A stretch of DNA of 64,000 nt from Pempheris klunzingeri (lineage: Eukaryota; Chordata; Actinopteri; Acropomatiformes; Pempheridae), in the NCBI RefSeq assembly GCF_042242105.1, contig NC_092027.1, positions 5,182,006 through 5,246,005 on the forward strand, given 5' to 3'. Below the pieces are notes generated by a model that did not search any database, was not told the DNA's origin, and saw only the letters and a program-made list of their open reading frames with translations. Positions 1 to 15,300 of the stretch are shown here, piece after piece. Made by a program: the position numbers and the translations under genes. Position 1 is the stretch's first letter. Each line of letters opens with the position of its first letter.

Positions 1-102
1 AGGAAATATTTCAGATAGAGCGGAGAGGTATTTTATGGTTGCCTGCATACAGACTAAAGGTTGCTTGGCTGAGCTGTTTCTAATGTTTCATGTTGCCTAC
101 AG

Positions 103-3100
103 AGTCAGATCTCTCCTGCCAGTAAAGCTGCCTATCGCGACTATCTGGGAAAACTAGAGCTGCAGTACAGCAAGCTGCTGGTAAGTTACAATAAGACACT
201 AAAAAGAAAACACAAACGACCCATAAAAAGGGCCAATGAACTGTGAACCCTGCAGAAATCCTCAATAAAGAAATTTAGATTTCAACTTAAGCACCAACTA
301 GAGACTGAACACTAATCTACCAGCAACAGCATGGAGTTTCTATTAAGTCTAAATAGTCTAAACAGATGTAAATGCTCCTTTCTAGTCAGTTCGACTACTC
401 GAGCACCTTTACATCACATCCTCCTTCACCCACCAACACATCATTCATACAGGAGGAATCTAAGTCTTTCACATACTGAAGCTGCTTCAGGAGCAGGTTG
501 GGCTTCAGTGTCTTTGACATGCTGACTTGTAGGAGCCGGGGATCGAACCCCCAACCCTCTGATTGATGGACGACCCACCCCCACTATTTAGTTCCTTCTT
601 TCTGTCCCACAAAATGCATCATAACATCTGCTTTCTTTCAGAACGCCTCTAAGGCTCGTCTGCACTGCCTGGACCAGCTTCACACCTTCGTCACTGCAGC
701 CACCAAAGAGCTGATGTGGCTGAATGAGAAAGAGGAGGAGGAGGTCAACTACGACTGGAGTGACCGAAACACCAACATGGCTGCCAAGAAAGAAAACTAC
801 TCGGTAGAGTAACAGTGTGATGATCTAATGATTTTACCCACGGCGCTTCGTAGTGATGATGGTGGTGATGTGACTCTGGCTGTTGTTTCTGATGAGCAGG
901 GTGTGATGAGAGAGTTGGAGCTCAGGGAGAAGAAGATGAACAGCGTCCAGGCCACAGGAGACAAACTGCTGAGGGACGGACACCCTGCCAAGAAGACCAT
1001 AGAGGTGAGGCCATTTAAAATGGAGAAGGACTCACTTATTCTACTGTATTATTTCTACTGTGTTTGTTCTCCTCCTCATCATCTTTCCCTCTGCTCTCCC
1101 TCCTCAGGCCTTCACTGCAGCTCTGCAGACTCAGTGGAGTTGGATCCTCCAGCTGTGCTGCTGTGTTGAAACCCACCTTAAAGAAAACACGGCCTACTTC
1201 CAGGTATGTTTACTGACTTACACTGTGTCCAGTTAATGTGGTCAGTTTATCCATGAGTTGACTTTATTAGAGCACACTTAATATTCTTCTTTGATCACCT
1301 CACCATCAGTAAATCCGCAAGTTTATTTCTCCACCTTCTTCTTGGTCCAGTTTTTCTCTGACGTGAAGGAGGCGGAGGATAAGATCAAAAAGATGCAAGA
1401 CACAATGAAGAGGAAGTACACATGCGACCGCTCCATCACAGTCACACGGCTGGAAGATCTGCTGCAGGACGCAGCTGTGGGTCTATTCATCCTTATGTTG
1501 TTTACTTAGCAAACACATCAGGACACTGTTATTATACTGTGGACATGCAGGGAAATCATACAGTATTTGTTGAGGTGCTTCAGAGCAGAGGCTGCAATAA
1601 CACCAGAAAACATCATTTTCAGTATTCACTTTGAATTTTTGCAGGATGAGAAAGAGCAACTGAATGAGTTCAAAACTCACCTGGAAGGCCTGAAGCGAAG
1701 AGCCAAGACCGTCGTCCAGCTGAAACCACGTAACCCTGCAACAGCAATAAAGGGCAAACAGCCCATCCAGGCCGTCTGCGACTTCAAACAGATGGAGGTA
1801 GCTGTTCTAAATTCATTAATTCTGTTTAATATTTTAGACATACACAGGGTTGCTACATGCAAATAAAAATCACAGAAGTAATTCATTTCTTAAATTTAGT
1901 TTAATACAATTATAGTTGCCAAACCCAACAGTAACTTAATGAAGCATGAATGAGCTTCCATGTTTGTGTCTCCAGATCACCGTCCACAGAGGAGACGAGT
2001 GCGCCCTGTTGAACAACTCGCAGCCCTACAAGTGGAGGGTGCTGAATGATAAAGGCAGCGAAGCGCATGTGCCGTCCATCTGCTTCCTGGTTCCACCCAC
2101 CAATAAGGACGCTGTGAACAGTGTTGCCGGGTGAGCCGAGAGTCGCCTCAGGTTTTCTTCTAACAATTAAAATCCAAATTCTCAAGCGCTAATCTTCACT
2201 CAACCTTCCTCAGACTGGACGGAAACCTCCAGAGGCTGCAGACGATGTGGCAGATGATGTTTGTGGACATGAAGAGCCTGCTGTCCTGGCAGTACCTGAT
2301 GAGAGACATCCACATCATCAACAGCTGGAACATCAGCATGGTAACAACACAATGCATTAAAGAAACAAACAAATACACTAACAGTGCCTTTAAGTCCCCG
2401 AAGCACAATGACATATTGTATTAATGTTTTTACAATAGACAGGAGGGAGATACTTTATGTACATTAAAGCCAGAGAACTTTTGTGAAGCATGTATTTGTT
2501 ATTTTAGATTTGTGTGTGCATATAAGTATGAATGGTGAATAAAGACAGAGTATAAAGTTTATGCATGCGCTGATTTGAGTTTTTTTTATAATTATATTAT
2601 ATAATATATTTGCTTTATCTGGTTTATTCTCTCCTCTTGCTGGTGGATAAGTCAGCCAATAATGACTTTTGAAAGGCTTTTTTTTATAATGACTAGAGTT
2701 TTTGATTTTGACTGATTCTTCACTACAGCTAGAGAAAATACTTCCTGTGCTTTACACTCTACATGATTATATACTGTAAATCATCTATCTAAAATAAAGG
2801 CACATCTTTGTGTTGAACTAGTATTTTCACACCATTTCTAATAACCATGTTCCTGCCCCTCCTTCTTCTGCACCCCTGTAGTTTAAGACCCTGACCGTAG
2901 AGGAGTACCGGCTGGCACTGAGGAACCTTGAGCTACACTACCAGGACTTCCTGAGAGACAGCCAGGATTCCCAGATGTTCGGGGCCGAGGACCGCATGCA
3001 GGTGGAGTCCAGCTACAACAAGGCCAACCAGCACTACAACACAATGGTCAGCTCTGCAGAACAAGGTGTGTACTGTTTGGGAGCTATATTTAATGAACCA

Positions 3101-3321
3101 CTGTGGGTTCTTTCATCATCCAAACGTGGTCCGAAACCTTCTGACATTTTGTTTTCTCATTGAATCATTGTTCAGACATTTGTGTTGAAATCCTGTCATG
3201 GTCATCTGTGTGTAAGTTGATTGTTGGGTTCATGTTACAGGCTATGTGCCGCCCAGAGCAGGTAAGGTGCTTCAGTTACAGCGCCAGATGTGCAGTAGGA
3301 GCTTCTGATTGGCTGAACAGG

Positions 3322-3356
<35 letters not shown>

Positions 3357-6300
3357 ACCGAGGGCTGTTGTGCTGTCATGTCTCATTTCACTCATTAACT
3401 CAATCAGCTTCATCATCCTCACTGATTTTGATATCACCCCCCCTAACTTCACTCATTGCTGCATTCTTGTCTGTGAGCATGGGTTTCACAGCAGCTGATT
3501 TCTAATCTTTATCGCTAAATGACTATGAATAAATGAATAAATTGAATTAATGAATCAATAAACCACTATGATGCATAAAAAGGAACCAATCAAGCATGAA
3601 GAAGTAAATTTATTGTGTACAATGTGACATAGATCTATAGATCATACACAGTAATTGTACAAATGCTCTTGTTTTCCAAAGTATTTCAAGTACTTTTGAC
3701 AAATTTTGGATTTTATGGGCAACAGTCAAAAACCATGAAACAATTATTCTCTAGAATGTTAAATAACGGTTGAATAATACTGTACCTTTAGGAGTATGAT
3801 TTTATTTATGCAGTTGTTTGATTGGTCTAACATACGAAGCACATTCTGACTTTGACTAACAACCGTCTTGTTTATCCAGAGTTTGTGTTCTCTGCAAACT
3901 AATAAAATCTAGCACCCGTTTTTCAATCCAACCAGGAGAGCAAGACGAGTCTTTGTGCAAGACTTACCTGACAAGGATCAAGGACCTTCGTCTGAAACTG
4001 GAGGGCTGCGAGAATCGAACGGTGACACGCCTCCGCCAGCCTGTGGACAAGGAGCCGCTGAAAGCCTGCGCTCTAAAGACCACAGAGCAAATGGTAACAA
4101 CACGAGAGGGAAAGACTGAGACTTAGATATAAACTCAAAGTCAGGTGCAGAAGGAAGGGGAACCACTTAACATTAAACAGAGTTCCTTCTGAGAGTCATG
4201 AATGTAGTCATGGAGCGTGTTAGGTATCCTGTTACTTCTCACACTGACTCCATTTGATTTCACTGCCAACTCAAAGGTAGCGTGTGCGTATTATTATTAT
4301 TAATAGTTCACTAAACCATCTCTCTTGCTTCTGATGACAGAAAGTCCAGTCGGAGTTGGAGGGCTTAAAGAAAGACTTGAGCTCGATCACTGAGCAGACG
4401 GAGGAGGTTCTAGCGTCTCCTCAGCAGTCCAGCTCCGCCCCGATGCTGCGCTCCGAACTGGACATCACGCTGAAGAAGATGGACCACGTCTACGGCCTCT
4501 CCTCCGTCTACCTGGACAAGTGAGGCCTCGCTGCTCTCTGAGCACTGATGGGTGTCCAGCTGTCGTTGTGCTTTTTATAAAGTGTTGATCTGTTGATTTC
4601 AGGCTGAAGACCATCGATGTTGTGATCAGAAACACTAAAGATGCAGAAGACACGCTGAAGAATTACGAGACTCGTCTGCGTGATGTTAACAAAGTGCCAG
4701 CTGAAGAGAAGGAGGTGGAGGACCATCGTAGCCAGCTGAAGGTATTTCCTCTTTTTGGACTTGTGTTAAGAATTCATTCATATCTACAATCAATGTCCAT
4801 GTTTAGTTTTATATTTCTGCACTGCTTTAATGTTACGGTGACCACGTCGTTCTTTTGTCTGACAGTCAATGAAAACTGAAGCAGAGGCCGACCAGGTGGT
4901 ATTTGACCGCCTGCAGGACGAGCTGAGGAGGGCAACAGCCATCAACGACAAGATGACGAGGATCCACAGCGAGCGCGACGCCGACCTGGAGCATTACCGT
5001 CAGCTGGTCACCAGCCTCCTGGAGCGCTGGCAGGCTGTGTTCGCTCAGATGGACCTGAGGCAGCGGGAGCTCGACCTCCTCGGCCGCCACATGAAGTCCT
5101 ACCGCGGAAGCTACGAGTGGCTCATCCGCTGGCTTGGAGAGGCGAGGCAGAGGCAGGAGAAAGTTCAGGCCGTGCCTATCAGTGACAGCAAGGCTCTCAA
5201 GGAGCAGCTGGCAGAGGAGAAGGTACAGAACAAGCCGTGTGGGGTAGAGCGCCCTCTGGTGGTCACGCTGATTCAGTAAGAGTGCACTGAATCGAGCTTT
5301 TTTCACAGCAGACGTTTTGACTTGTCAAAGCAGGAAAAGCACTGGTGGGACTGATAACGTTAATGATGGCTGCATTCCATTTAGGTTAGGCAGTTCCAGG
5401 GCTCTGGTGCTCATTGGCACGGCTTACTGGGACATTTAATGGAATAGAGCCATGTTCATGTTATTATTTTCACCTGTGCTGTTCCTGCAATGACAAGTCA
5501 AACAGTCAGTTGTGAAAAGGGTCAGTTCTCATGAAAACAGGCTTTCGGTATCATATTTGATTACTGATTAACTGTTGTGTGATGTGTCTACATTAATGAC
5601 AATAAGAGTAACACAGTGAAATATTGTCTCTTCTACTATTTGTGTTTACATTTACAGAAACTCCTGGAAGAGATTGAGCAAAACAAAGACAAGATTGAAA
5701 ATTGCCAGAAAAATGCAAAGGCTTACATTGATTCAGTCAAGGTAGGTGCTGACATCAGCTTTACAACTAAACAAAGTGCATTTTCTGGCTTGATTTAAGA
5801 GCGTTTTCTTCTTTTTTCTGTAGGATTACGAGCTCCAGATTTTGACTTACAAAGCCCTCCAGGATCCCATTGCGTCTCCTTTAAAGAAAGCCAAAATGGA
5901 GTGTGCGTCTGATGATATTATTCAAGAGGTAGGGCAAAGATGTGCACATACGTCCAGTTTGGGTGTTATGGTTGAACGTGACTGCTATTTGTTTTACCAT
6001 TACTGTGATCACTCATCAAAAAAAAACATTAAACTTCATCCTGGGAGCTAAAAGTATCGTAAAGAATGTGAGAAAAGTGTTTCTAAAGTCATTTATATAC
6101 AATGCTGTGTGCCGCTGTATTTATTACAGTACGTTACTCTGAGAACCCGCTACAGTGAGCTGATGACTCTCACCAGCCAGTACATTAAGTTCATCCTGGA
6201 AACACAGCGCCGCCTGGAGGATGACGAGGTAATTACACTCAAACTCTGAAGATGTGCAGCTGCAGGTTTCTGACAAAAACCCACTAACACAAACGATGCC

Positions 6301-9300
6301 TCCTTTACCTGACTGATGTATGGGAAATCATTTGTCATCAGATACTCCAAAATGTTGGCACTCAATTTCTGATCCTTTTACTCAGAGTCCAGATCTGTTT
6401 AGAGTGACAGGACAGCGTACAGTGGTGAAGCAAACTGTTTCATCCGATGTTTCAGCACATCACATCCCCACTACAGTATATGTCTCTCATTCTACACTGT
6501 GTACTTAGTCAATTCATGCCACATAGTTTGTACGTATGACGCTGATTTGGCTGCAGGTGTCAGCCCTGAAGTCAGTCACATTCTCCAACTGCTTAAGTGC
6601 TTCCTTAAAAACGTTTGATTTAGTATTTGCTTCTTTATTTCCTCTTGAAATCACCCACACTTGTGATTTGAAGGCTTCAGTTTGGCCACCTGCCTTCTCA
6701 GATATCTTATTTTTCAATCTACCTTGCCTTTACTTTCCCCCTTTTCTTCTTTTCTAACTTGCTATTGTGTTTGATCCTTTTGACCTGCTCGCCAGTGCTT
6801 TGTCATGGTGAATATTAAGCTCACGCTTAAGAGATGAATTAACCTCAAAGCACCAGGTATTTAAAAAAAGACCCTCTCAGTTCACGCCATTCGTCTCTAC
6901 ATCAGACCCTTGTGTGTAGCGAAGGGAAGGTTCAGGATTTTTTGGAGACCTTTCATAATTGAGCTTGTGTCTTTGATTCTTTGAGCAGCTGGCATCAGCT
7001 TCCTGTCAGCGTGTTTTAATTCGCTAGTGTAAATGTAACATTTCAATGTAATGTACAAGCAATTATATCCACAATATTTCTATTGTCTTAATATAATAAT
7101 GTGACGTAAAAGCACTTTTTTTGGAGAACTTATTGGGATCTGTGGTAATACTGTTCAGAGCAACTAATGGAGACAAAGAACAACGAAAAGCAACAAAATC
7201 TCTCACTTTAAAATCTAGAAATTGGAAAATGCTGAGAATTTTTTCAATAATTGAAAAAAATCAACTGAAATTATTAATTGACTATCAAAATAGTTGCTGT
7301 CTGTTGATCGACTAATCATTTAATGGACTGCTTGCTCCAGCTTTAATGCCGTTTATTTTCTTTGCTGATTTGCACTAGCAAATAAATACAGGAGGCTGAT
7401 ATACCAGAAATAACTGCGTCCTAAACCAGAGCTCCATTAGAGCTCCATGTGACAGGTTTCTAAAGATCTGGATCTTCCTTTTAGGTGTCAATCACAACGT
7501 ATCGCCCATTCTCACTAAAGAGTAAAGCTCATGTCTGGATGTTTGACCATTTATCTATCTAGTTAGTGAACTTTGATCTTGGATTTTTGTCTCGTCACCT
7601 ACATTTTAATCCAAGCTTACTTTGCGTTCTGTGTGACATCAAATCATGCTGTGTTTGCTGCATCACTATGCTATTCTTCATAGTGAGGGTGTTCTGGTCA
7701 AATCTGACTTCCATATAATCATTTTTATTTGGGCTGCTTCTTAACTTCTTTGCGAGGTCTTCAGTAGCTTTCCCGCTGAGCTCCGTACTTTTTTGCATGC
7801 TGATAATTATTTATTCCCTTTATGCCTATTTCTTCTCAATCACTTTACACATTTTACAAAAAGCTGATTTATTTTGAGAATGTAAAAACTGAGGGGAGAA
7901 AATACAAAAACAGTGACTGAATTATGCAACAATGATCTTTTAGAAAACTAAATATTAAATATTTTAGTGGAAACACAGCAGAAGCAACACACTTGTCACA
8001 CCTTGAGTTTTCCTGTATTACTACTTCATACAGGTAATGTTCTGTTAGTTAGTAACAAGCCTACAATATACAGATGTGTGCATTGTGACCAGGCTTTATT
8101 ACACACATTATATATAAGTATAGACACTGAATAATTAAAATACCTCAACTGCATGAAAGCAAAGTGTAGTGCCGTGCTGTGTTGTGAAGTTAAGTGTCAT
8201 TCTGTGTGCCATACATGAAATAAACATGACGAGCATTTCCCAATACAGGTTTTTCCTTCTAGTTAAAACAGCTGTCTATTTGTTGTAGACAATTAGCTAT
8301 AACATATTCTCATGTATTTACATTTTAATGTACCTACATGTTGTATAACTACTTTTAATATTGAAGTTTTTTTTGTAGTCTAACACCTTTAACAATCTCT
8401 CAATTCCCTTTACTCCCCCTGTGCTTCTACTAATACAGAAAGCTTCTGAAAAACTTAAAGAAGAGGAGAGGAAAAGAATGGCAGAGATACAAGCTGAGTT
8501 AGATAAGCAGAAACAGTTGGCTGAGGCTCATGCTAAATCAGTGGCCAAAGCAGAACAAGAAGCCCAGGTACTGAAGCTGAAGATGACAGAAGAAGCCAGC
8601 AAGAGACAAGATGTTGCAGTGGATGCTGAGAAGCAGAAGCAAAATATACAGCAGGAGCTGCATCATCTGAAGAGTCTGTCTGAGCAGGAGATCAAATCCA
8701 AGAATCAGCAGCTGGAAGAGTCACTAGTCTATCGCAACAGAATTGAGGAAGAAATCCACTTAATCAGAATCCAGTTAGAGACGACAATAAAACAGAAGTC
8801 CACAGCTGAGGGCGAGTTGCAGACGCTCAGAGACAAGGCTGCTGAGGCCGAGAAGCTCAGGAAAACTGCACAGGATGAGGCAGAAAGGCTTCGTAAACAG
8901 GTGACTGAAGAGACTCAGAAAAAGAAAAATGCAGAAGATGAGTTGAAACGCAAATCTGAGGCAGAAAAGGAGGCTTCCAAGCAGAAGCAGAAGGCACTGG
9001 ATGACCTACAGAAATTCAAAATGCAAGCTGAGGAGGCAGAGAGGTGCATGAAACAGGCTGAGGAGGAGAAACTGAGGCAGATCAAGGTGGTCGAGGAGGT
9101 GGCGCAAAAGTCTGCTGCCACAGCATTGCAAACCAAGGCCATGTCCTTCAACGAAAAGGCAACCAAACTGGAGGAATCCCTTAAGAAAGAGCAGGGCACT
9201 GTCCTCCAGCTGCAGGGGGAAGCCGACAAACTCAGGAAACAACAGGTGGAAGCTAACAAAGCCAGGGAGCAGGCAGAGAAGGAGCTTGAAACATGGAGAC

Positions 9301-12300
9301 AGAAAGCAAATGAGGCTCTCCGCTTGAGGCTACAAGCTGAGGAGGAAGCTCAAAAGAAGAGTCAGGCTCAAGAGGAAGCAGAGAGGCAGAAACTTGAAGC
9401 TGAGCGTGATACCAAGAAAAGGGCTAAAGCAGAAGATGCTGCTCTTAAACAGAAAGAGAATGCAGAGAAAGAGTTGGAAAAACAGAAGGAATTTGCAGAG
9501 CAAGTTGCCAAGCAAAAGCTGACTGCAGAGCAGGAGTGCATTCGACTAAAGGCTGACTTTGAACATGCCGAACAGCAGAGGGGCCTCTTGGATAACGAGC
9601 TCAAGCGCCTAAAAAATGAAGTGAATGCTGCTGAAAACCAGAGGAAGCAACTGGAAGACGAGTTGGCTAAAGTCCGAAGTGAAATGGATGCTCTTCTACA
9701 GATGAAGATTCAAGCTGAGAAGCAGACGCTGTCGAACACAGAGAAGAGCAAGCAGCTCCTAGAGTCTGAAGTGCTGAAAATGAAACAGCTTGCTGAGGAA
9801 GCAACTAGACTGAGATCAGTTGCTGAAGAGGCGAAGAAGCAGAGGCAGATTGCAGAGGATGAGGCCGCTCGGCAGAGAGCTGAGGCTGAAAAAATACTCA
9901 AAGAAAAACTGGCCGCCATCAACGAGGCAACCCGTCAGAAGACTGAAGCTGAAATTGCTCTGAAAGCTAAAGAAGCTGAAAATGAAAGACTGAAAAGAAA
10001 AGCTGAGGATGAAGCTTATCAGAGAAAGCTGTTGGAGGATCAAGCTGCTCAGCATAAACAAGACATACAAGAGAAAATCACACTCCTGAAGAGCTCATCT
10101 GATTCTGAGTTAGTGAGACAAAAAACAATTGTGGAGGAAACTCTGAGGCAAAAGAAGGTGGTTGAAGAAGAAATTCACATCATTAAGATCAACTTTGAGA
10201 GGGCATCGAAAGACAAGTCGGATTTGGAGGTAGAGTTGAAGAAACTGAAGGGCATTGCAGAAGAGACACAGAAGAGCAAACTCAAGGCTGAGAAGGAGGC
10301 TGAGAAACTGAAAAAGCTTGCTGCAGAGGAGGAGAAGAAAAGGAAAGAATCTGAGGAGAAAGTGAAGAGGATCGCTGCAGCAGAAGAGGAGGCTGCTCGG
10401 CAGTGCAAAGCTGCTCAGGAGGAAGTTGAGCGGCTCAAAAAGAAAGCTGCCGAAGCAAATAAAGAGAAAGACAAGGCTGCGAAAGAGGCAGAGAGGCAGG
10501 TCATTCTGGCCAAAGATGCCGCACAGAAATGTAGTGCCGCGGAGCAGAAAGCCCAAGATGTTCTCAGCAAGAATAAAGAAGACATTCTCTCTCAGGAAAA
10601 GATGAAAGAAGAGTTTGAAAATGCTAAGAAACTCGCACAAGCAGCTGAGAAAGCCAAAGAGAAAGCCGAGAAAGAGGCTGCCCTGCTCCGTCAAAAAGCA
10701 GAGGAGGCTGAAAAACAGAAAAAGGCTGCAGAGGACGAAGCTGTGAAACAAGCCAAAGCTCAGAAAGATGCAGAGAGACTGAGGAAAGAAGCACAGGAAG
10801 AGGCCTCCAAGCGAGCGGCCGCCGAGGCAGCAGCTCTGAAGCAGAAAAAGCAGGCTGACACGGAGATGGCCAAGCACAAAAAAGAAGCAGAACAAGCACT
10901 TAAACAGAAGTCTCAGGTTGAGAAAGAACTTTCAGTGGTTAAACTGCAGCTGGATAAAACTGATAAGCAGAAAGCCGTGTTGGATGAGGAGCTTCAGCGA
11001 GTTAAAGGTGAAGTAAATGATGCCGTCAAGCAAAAGGCACAGGTGGAAGACGAACTGTCCAAAGTTAAGATCCAGATGGATGAGCTCCTGAAATTCAAGC
11101 TTAAGATTGAGGAAGAAAACCGGCGCCTGATGAAGAAAGACAAAGACAATACTCAGAAGTTACTCGCAGAAGAAGCAGAGAAAATGAAGAAGCTGGCGGA
11201 GGAAGCTGCCAGACTTAGTGTGGAAGCTGAGGAAGCCGCCAGACAGAGACAGATCGCTGAGTCTGACTTGGCTGAACAGAGGGCGCTTGCAGAGAAAATG
11301 TTAAAGGAGAAAATGCAGGCCATCCAAGAGGCTACAAAACTGAAAGCTGAGGCAGCGGAGCTCCAGAAACAGAAGAACCAGGCACAGGAAAAGGCCAAAA
11401 AACTACTAGAGGACAAACAACAGATCCAGCAGCGCCTTGATAAGGAGACAGAGGACTTCCAAAAGTCATTAGAGGCTGAACGAAAGAGGCAGCTCGAAGT
11501 TTCAGCTGAAGCAGAGAAACTGAAACTGAGGGTGAAAGAGCTCAGTGATGCTCAGGCAACAGCTGAGAAGGAGGCTAAGAAATTCAAGAAACAAGCGGAC
11601 GAAGCAAAACTGCGTCTTCAAGAGACAGAAAAACAAACCACAGAAACTGTCGTACAGAAGTTGGAGACACAGAGGTTACAGAGCACCAGAGAGGCCGGAG
11701 ACTTGAAAGAAGCCATTGCTGCCCTTGAAAAAGAGAAGGAGAAACTGAAAAAAGAGGCAGAGGAGCTTCAGAAAAAATCGAAAGAGGTATTTTGACATGA
11801 ATTAACATTGTCAGTCATCGTACACAACCCTTGTTATTAACATAATCCTGTTAGACACACTAACTACAGTATTTGTTGAAACACATGCAACATTTCATGT
11901 AAATTGCAGAGACTTAAAGTAACATCCAGCAATTTATATGAATGTGTTTCAAAACAGAGTGCAAAGTTTAAAAAAAAAAGGTCTGTATTAAAACACTAAG
12001 ACTTTTGGGCAAATACTCTCATTTGCTGTCTTGCCCGGAGTTGGATCAAGAAAGATATCACTCTCGTGTCTGTATGCAAAATATGAAAACAGCCAGCCTG
12101 GTGCTGTCCAATTCAGGTCAGTACAGGTGTTCACAGGTATGTAACTTATTCTAGAAGCATTTTTTGTTATATTTGTCGAAATTCTCATGACAGACAGACA
12201 GTAATAAATAAATCAAATTGTTTGGCACAAAAAAAAAAAAAGGATATCTGTGACTGTCACAGACCTGTAATAAGCCTGTCCAATCATTTGATTTAGCATG

Positions 12301-15300
12301 AATGAAATGACTGGGCGGGCTTATAACACGTTGAATGTCATGGCTGTGTGTGAACCTGTGCACTCGGTGCGCATTGACTTGTTAGACTTATTGCTAAAGT
12401 TAGCAAGCTAGTTGCACAATAATGGCAGAAAAAGTACAGAGGATCAGTAAATGACTGCTGTGAGTGACCCAACTTGAAGCACACACACACTGAGCTGAAG
12501 AATGACAAAAAAGCTGCGGCTCTCATGACAGACTGTTGTTTAGTGACGCTTTAATCCGAGTGAGCAGTAACTCTGAGCTAAAGGTAACGTTATGTTCATG
12601 ACAGTTTGTGTTTGTATGACTGACATTCAACAGAGTTGTTGATTTGTTGGACTAGAAAAGCTCAGCTGCAGAGCCGCTGTGATGCCAATCTTCTGATGTC
12701 TATCATGGACTCATCTCCAGCAGTAATCAGCCCGTGTGTGTTCATGTGTTGTGGGGGAGTAGCTTGGAAGGGAGGGATGGGATTTCTTCATTTGGATAAT
12801 CAAGCCACAATCTAGCCTACTTTACACTTGTTTCTCCAATGTTACAGACCTCCAATGTTACAGACCCTGTAAAGAACGAGATAATGTGTTAATTAGTGAG
12901 GTTAGAGGTGCTGATTGGTGAATTTTGTTACCCAGAGAGAGGCCAGGCTTCTGGCTGTAGCTGCTTAAAGTGTGCGGACATGAGATCGATTTTCTTATCT
13001 AACTCTCGGCAAGAAAGCGTATTCCCAAAATTGTTGAACTATTACTTTAAATATTTCTTTACATGCAATGATTGAGTGATGTTTCGTTGACATATTTCTG
13101 ATTTTGTTATCTTCTTTTTTCCAAACAGATGGTAAATGCGCAACAAGAACAAATTGAGCAACAGAAGGCCATTCTTCAGCAGTCCTTCTTCACAGAGAAG
13201 GAACTTTTGTTGAAAAGAGAAAAGGCTGTTGAAGCTGAGAAAAATAAGCTTCAGAAACAGTTTGAGGATGAAGTGAACAAGGCCAAAGCTCTCAAAGATG
13301 AGCAAGAGCGTCAGCGGAAGCTCATGGAAGAGGAGAAGAATAAACTTAAGGCCATTATGGATGAAGCTGTAAAGAAACAAAAGGAGGCTGAAGCAGAGAT
13401 GCAGAGCAAGCAGAAAGAAATGGAAGTGATTGAAAAGAAAAGGCTTGAACAAGAAAAACTCCTGGCAGAGGAAAACAAAAAGCTCAGAGAGAAACTCCAG
13501 AGTCTTGAGACTGCCTCCAAACAGGGAGCATCCAAAACGAAGGAAATTGAAGTGCAAACTGATAAGGTTCCTGAGGAGCAGTTAGTTGCCATGACAATGG
13601 TGGGAACAACAAAGAAAGTTTTCAATGGCTCTGTTGAAGTGGACGGTGCGAAGAAAGACGGAGAATCACCTTTGGCATTTGATGGAATTAGAGAGAAAGT
13701 TCCTGCTGAAAGGCTTCATGACATTGGTGTCCTGAACAAAAAAGAATTTGACAAATTGAAAAAGGGCAAAGCCTCTGTGCAAGACCTAGCAAAGACTGAT
13801 AAAGTTAAATCATGTCTCAAGGGACAGAACTCTGTTGGAGGTGTCTTGACTCCATCCAAAGAGAAAATGAGTGTCTATCAGGCTATGACAGAGAACAAGA
13901 TCACTCCCAACACTGCCGCAATGCTCCTGGAAGCTCAAGCAGCTTCAGGTTACATCGTAGATCCAGTGAAGAATAAACTCCTCTCTGTAGACAAGGCTGT
14001 TAAAGATGAGTTAATAGGCCCTGAGCTCCATGACAAGATGCTCTCTGCAGAGCGAGCAGCCACTGGCTTCAGAGATCCCTATACTGGAGCCAAAATCTCT
14101 CTCTTTGAGGCCATGAAAAAGGGACTTATTGAAAAGGAGCAAGCCACCAAATTCTTAGATGTACAGCTTGCAACTGGTGGCATCATTGACCCCATCAATA
14201 GTCACAGAGTGCCACTTCAGACCGCCTACAAGCAGGGTCAGTTTGATGCAGACATGAACAAGAAGCTCAGTGATCCCAGTGATGATTGCAAATTATTCAT
14301 TGACCCCAGCACTCAGGAACAACTCACTTACAAACAGCTACTGGAGAAATGCATCAAAGATGCAGAGACGGGACTGCTGATCTTACCAGTAACAGAGCAA
14401 GCTGCTCAAAGTAAGAGAACATTCACAGATCAGGAGACGAAAGAAATGCTCAGTAAATCAAATGTTAATGTGCCTTTTGGAAAATTCAAAGGCAAAACTG
14501 TCACCATTTGGGAAGTCATAAATTCAGAGTATTTCACTGAAGAGCAAAGAAGAGAATTGATTCGCCAGTACAAAACAGGAAAGATCACAGTAGAGAAGAT
14601 TATTAAAATTGTCATCACTGTTGTGGAAGACAAGGAGAAGAATAATGAAAATGTCTTTAATGGTTTGAGGGCTCCAGTCTCCACAAGTGAACTGTTGGAG
14701 ACAAAGATTATAAACAAAGATTTGTTCAACCAGTTGAGTACTGGCAAGATTACGGTTAAAGAAATCTCTGAGATGGAGCCCGTGAAGAAAGCACTACAAG
14801 GAACACCGAGCATTGCTGGACTGTTGAATGAACCAACCAAGGAGAAAATGCCTTTCTATCAAGCTATGAAGAAGGAATTACTCTCACCAGAAACTGCAAT
14901 GAACCTTCTTGAAGCTCAAGCAGCGACTGGGTTTATAATCGATCCTGTCAAAAATGAGAGGGTCCCTGTTGATGAAGCTGTTAAATCGGGTCTTGTGGGA
15001 CCAGAACTGCATGAACGACTTCTGTCAGCAGAGAGAGCCGTCAGCGGCTACAATGATCCATACACAGGAAAGAAGGTGTCTCTGTTTGAAGCCATGACCA
15101 AGGGCCTTATAAAGAAAGACCATGGCATCCGTCTGCTTGAGGCACAACTCTCAACAGGTGGAATTATTGACCCTGTTAAAAGCTATCGCATCCCACATGA
15201 GGTTGCCTGCAAGCGTGGCTATTTTGATGAGGATATCAGCAAGATCTTGAACAAAAACACTGAGGAAACAAAGGTCTTTTATGATCCTAACTCGCAAGAG

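Noticed and set aside
381-595. A functional tRNA gene near 540 (minus)
   Set aside because: Only a B box and SINE-like body are present; no complete cloverleaf or A box can be found.
8421-8438. Start of the rod ORF at 8421
   Set aside because: The upstream codons are the polypyrimidine tract and acceptor; the exon begins at 8439 and is joined to 6228.
10110-10895. 261-codon ORF on the minus strand
   Set aside because: It is a shadow of the plectin rod exon. The Leu/Phe/Ser-rich translation is what the complement of a Lys/Glu/Gln-rich coiled coil gives.
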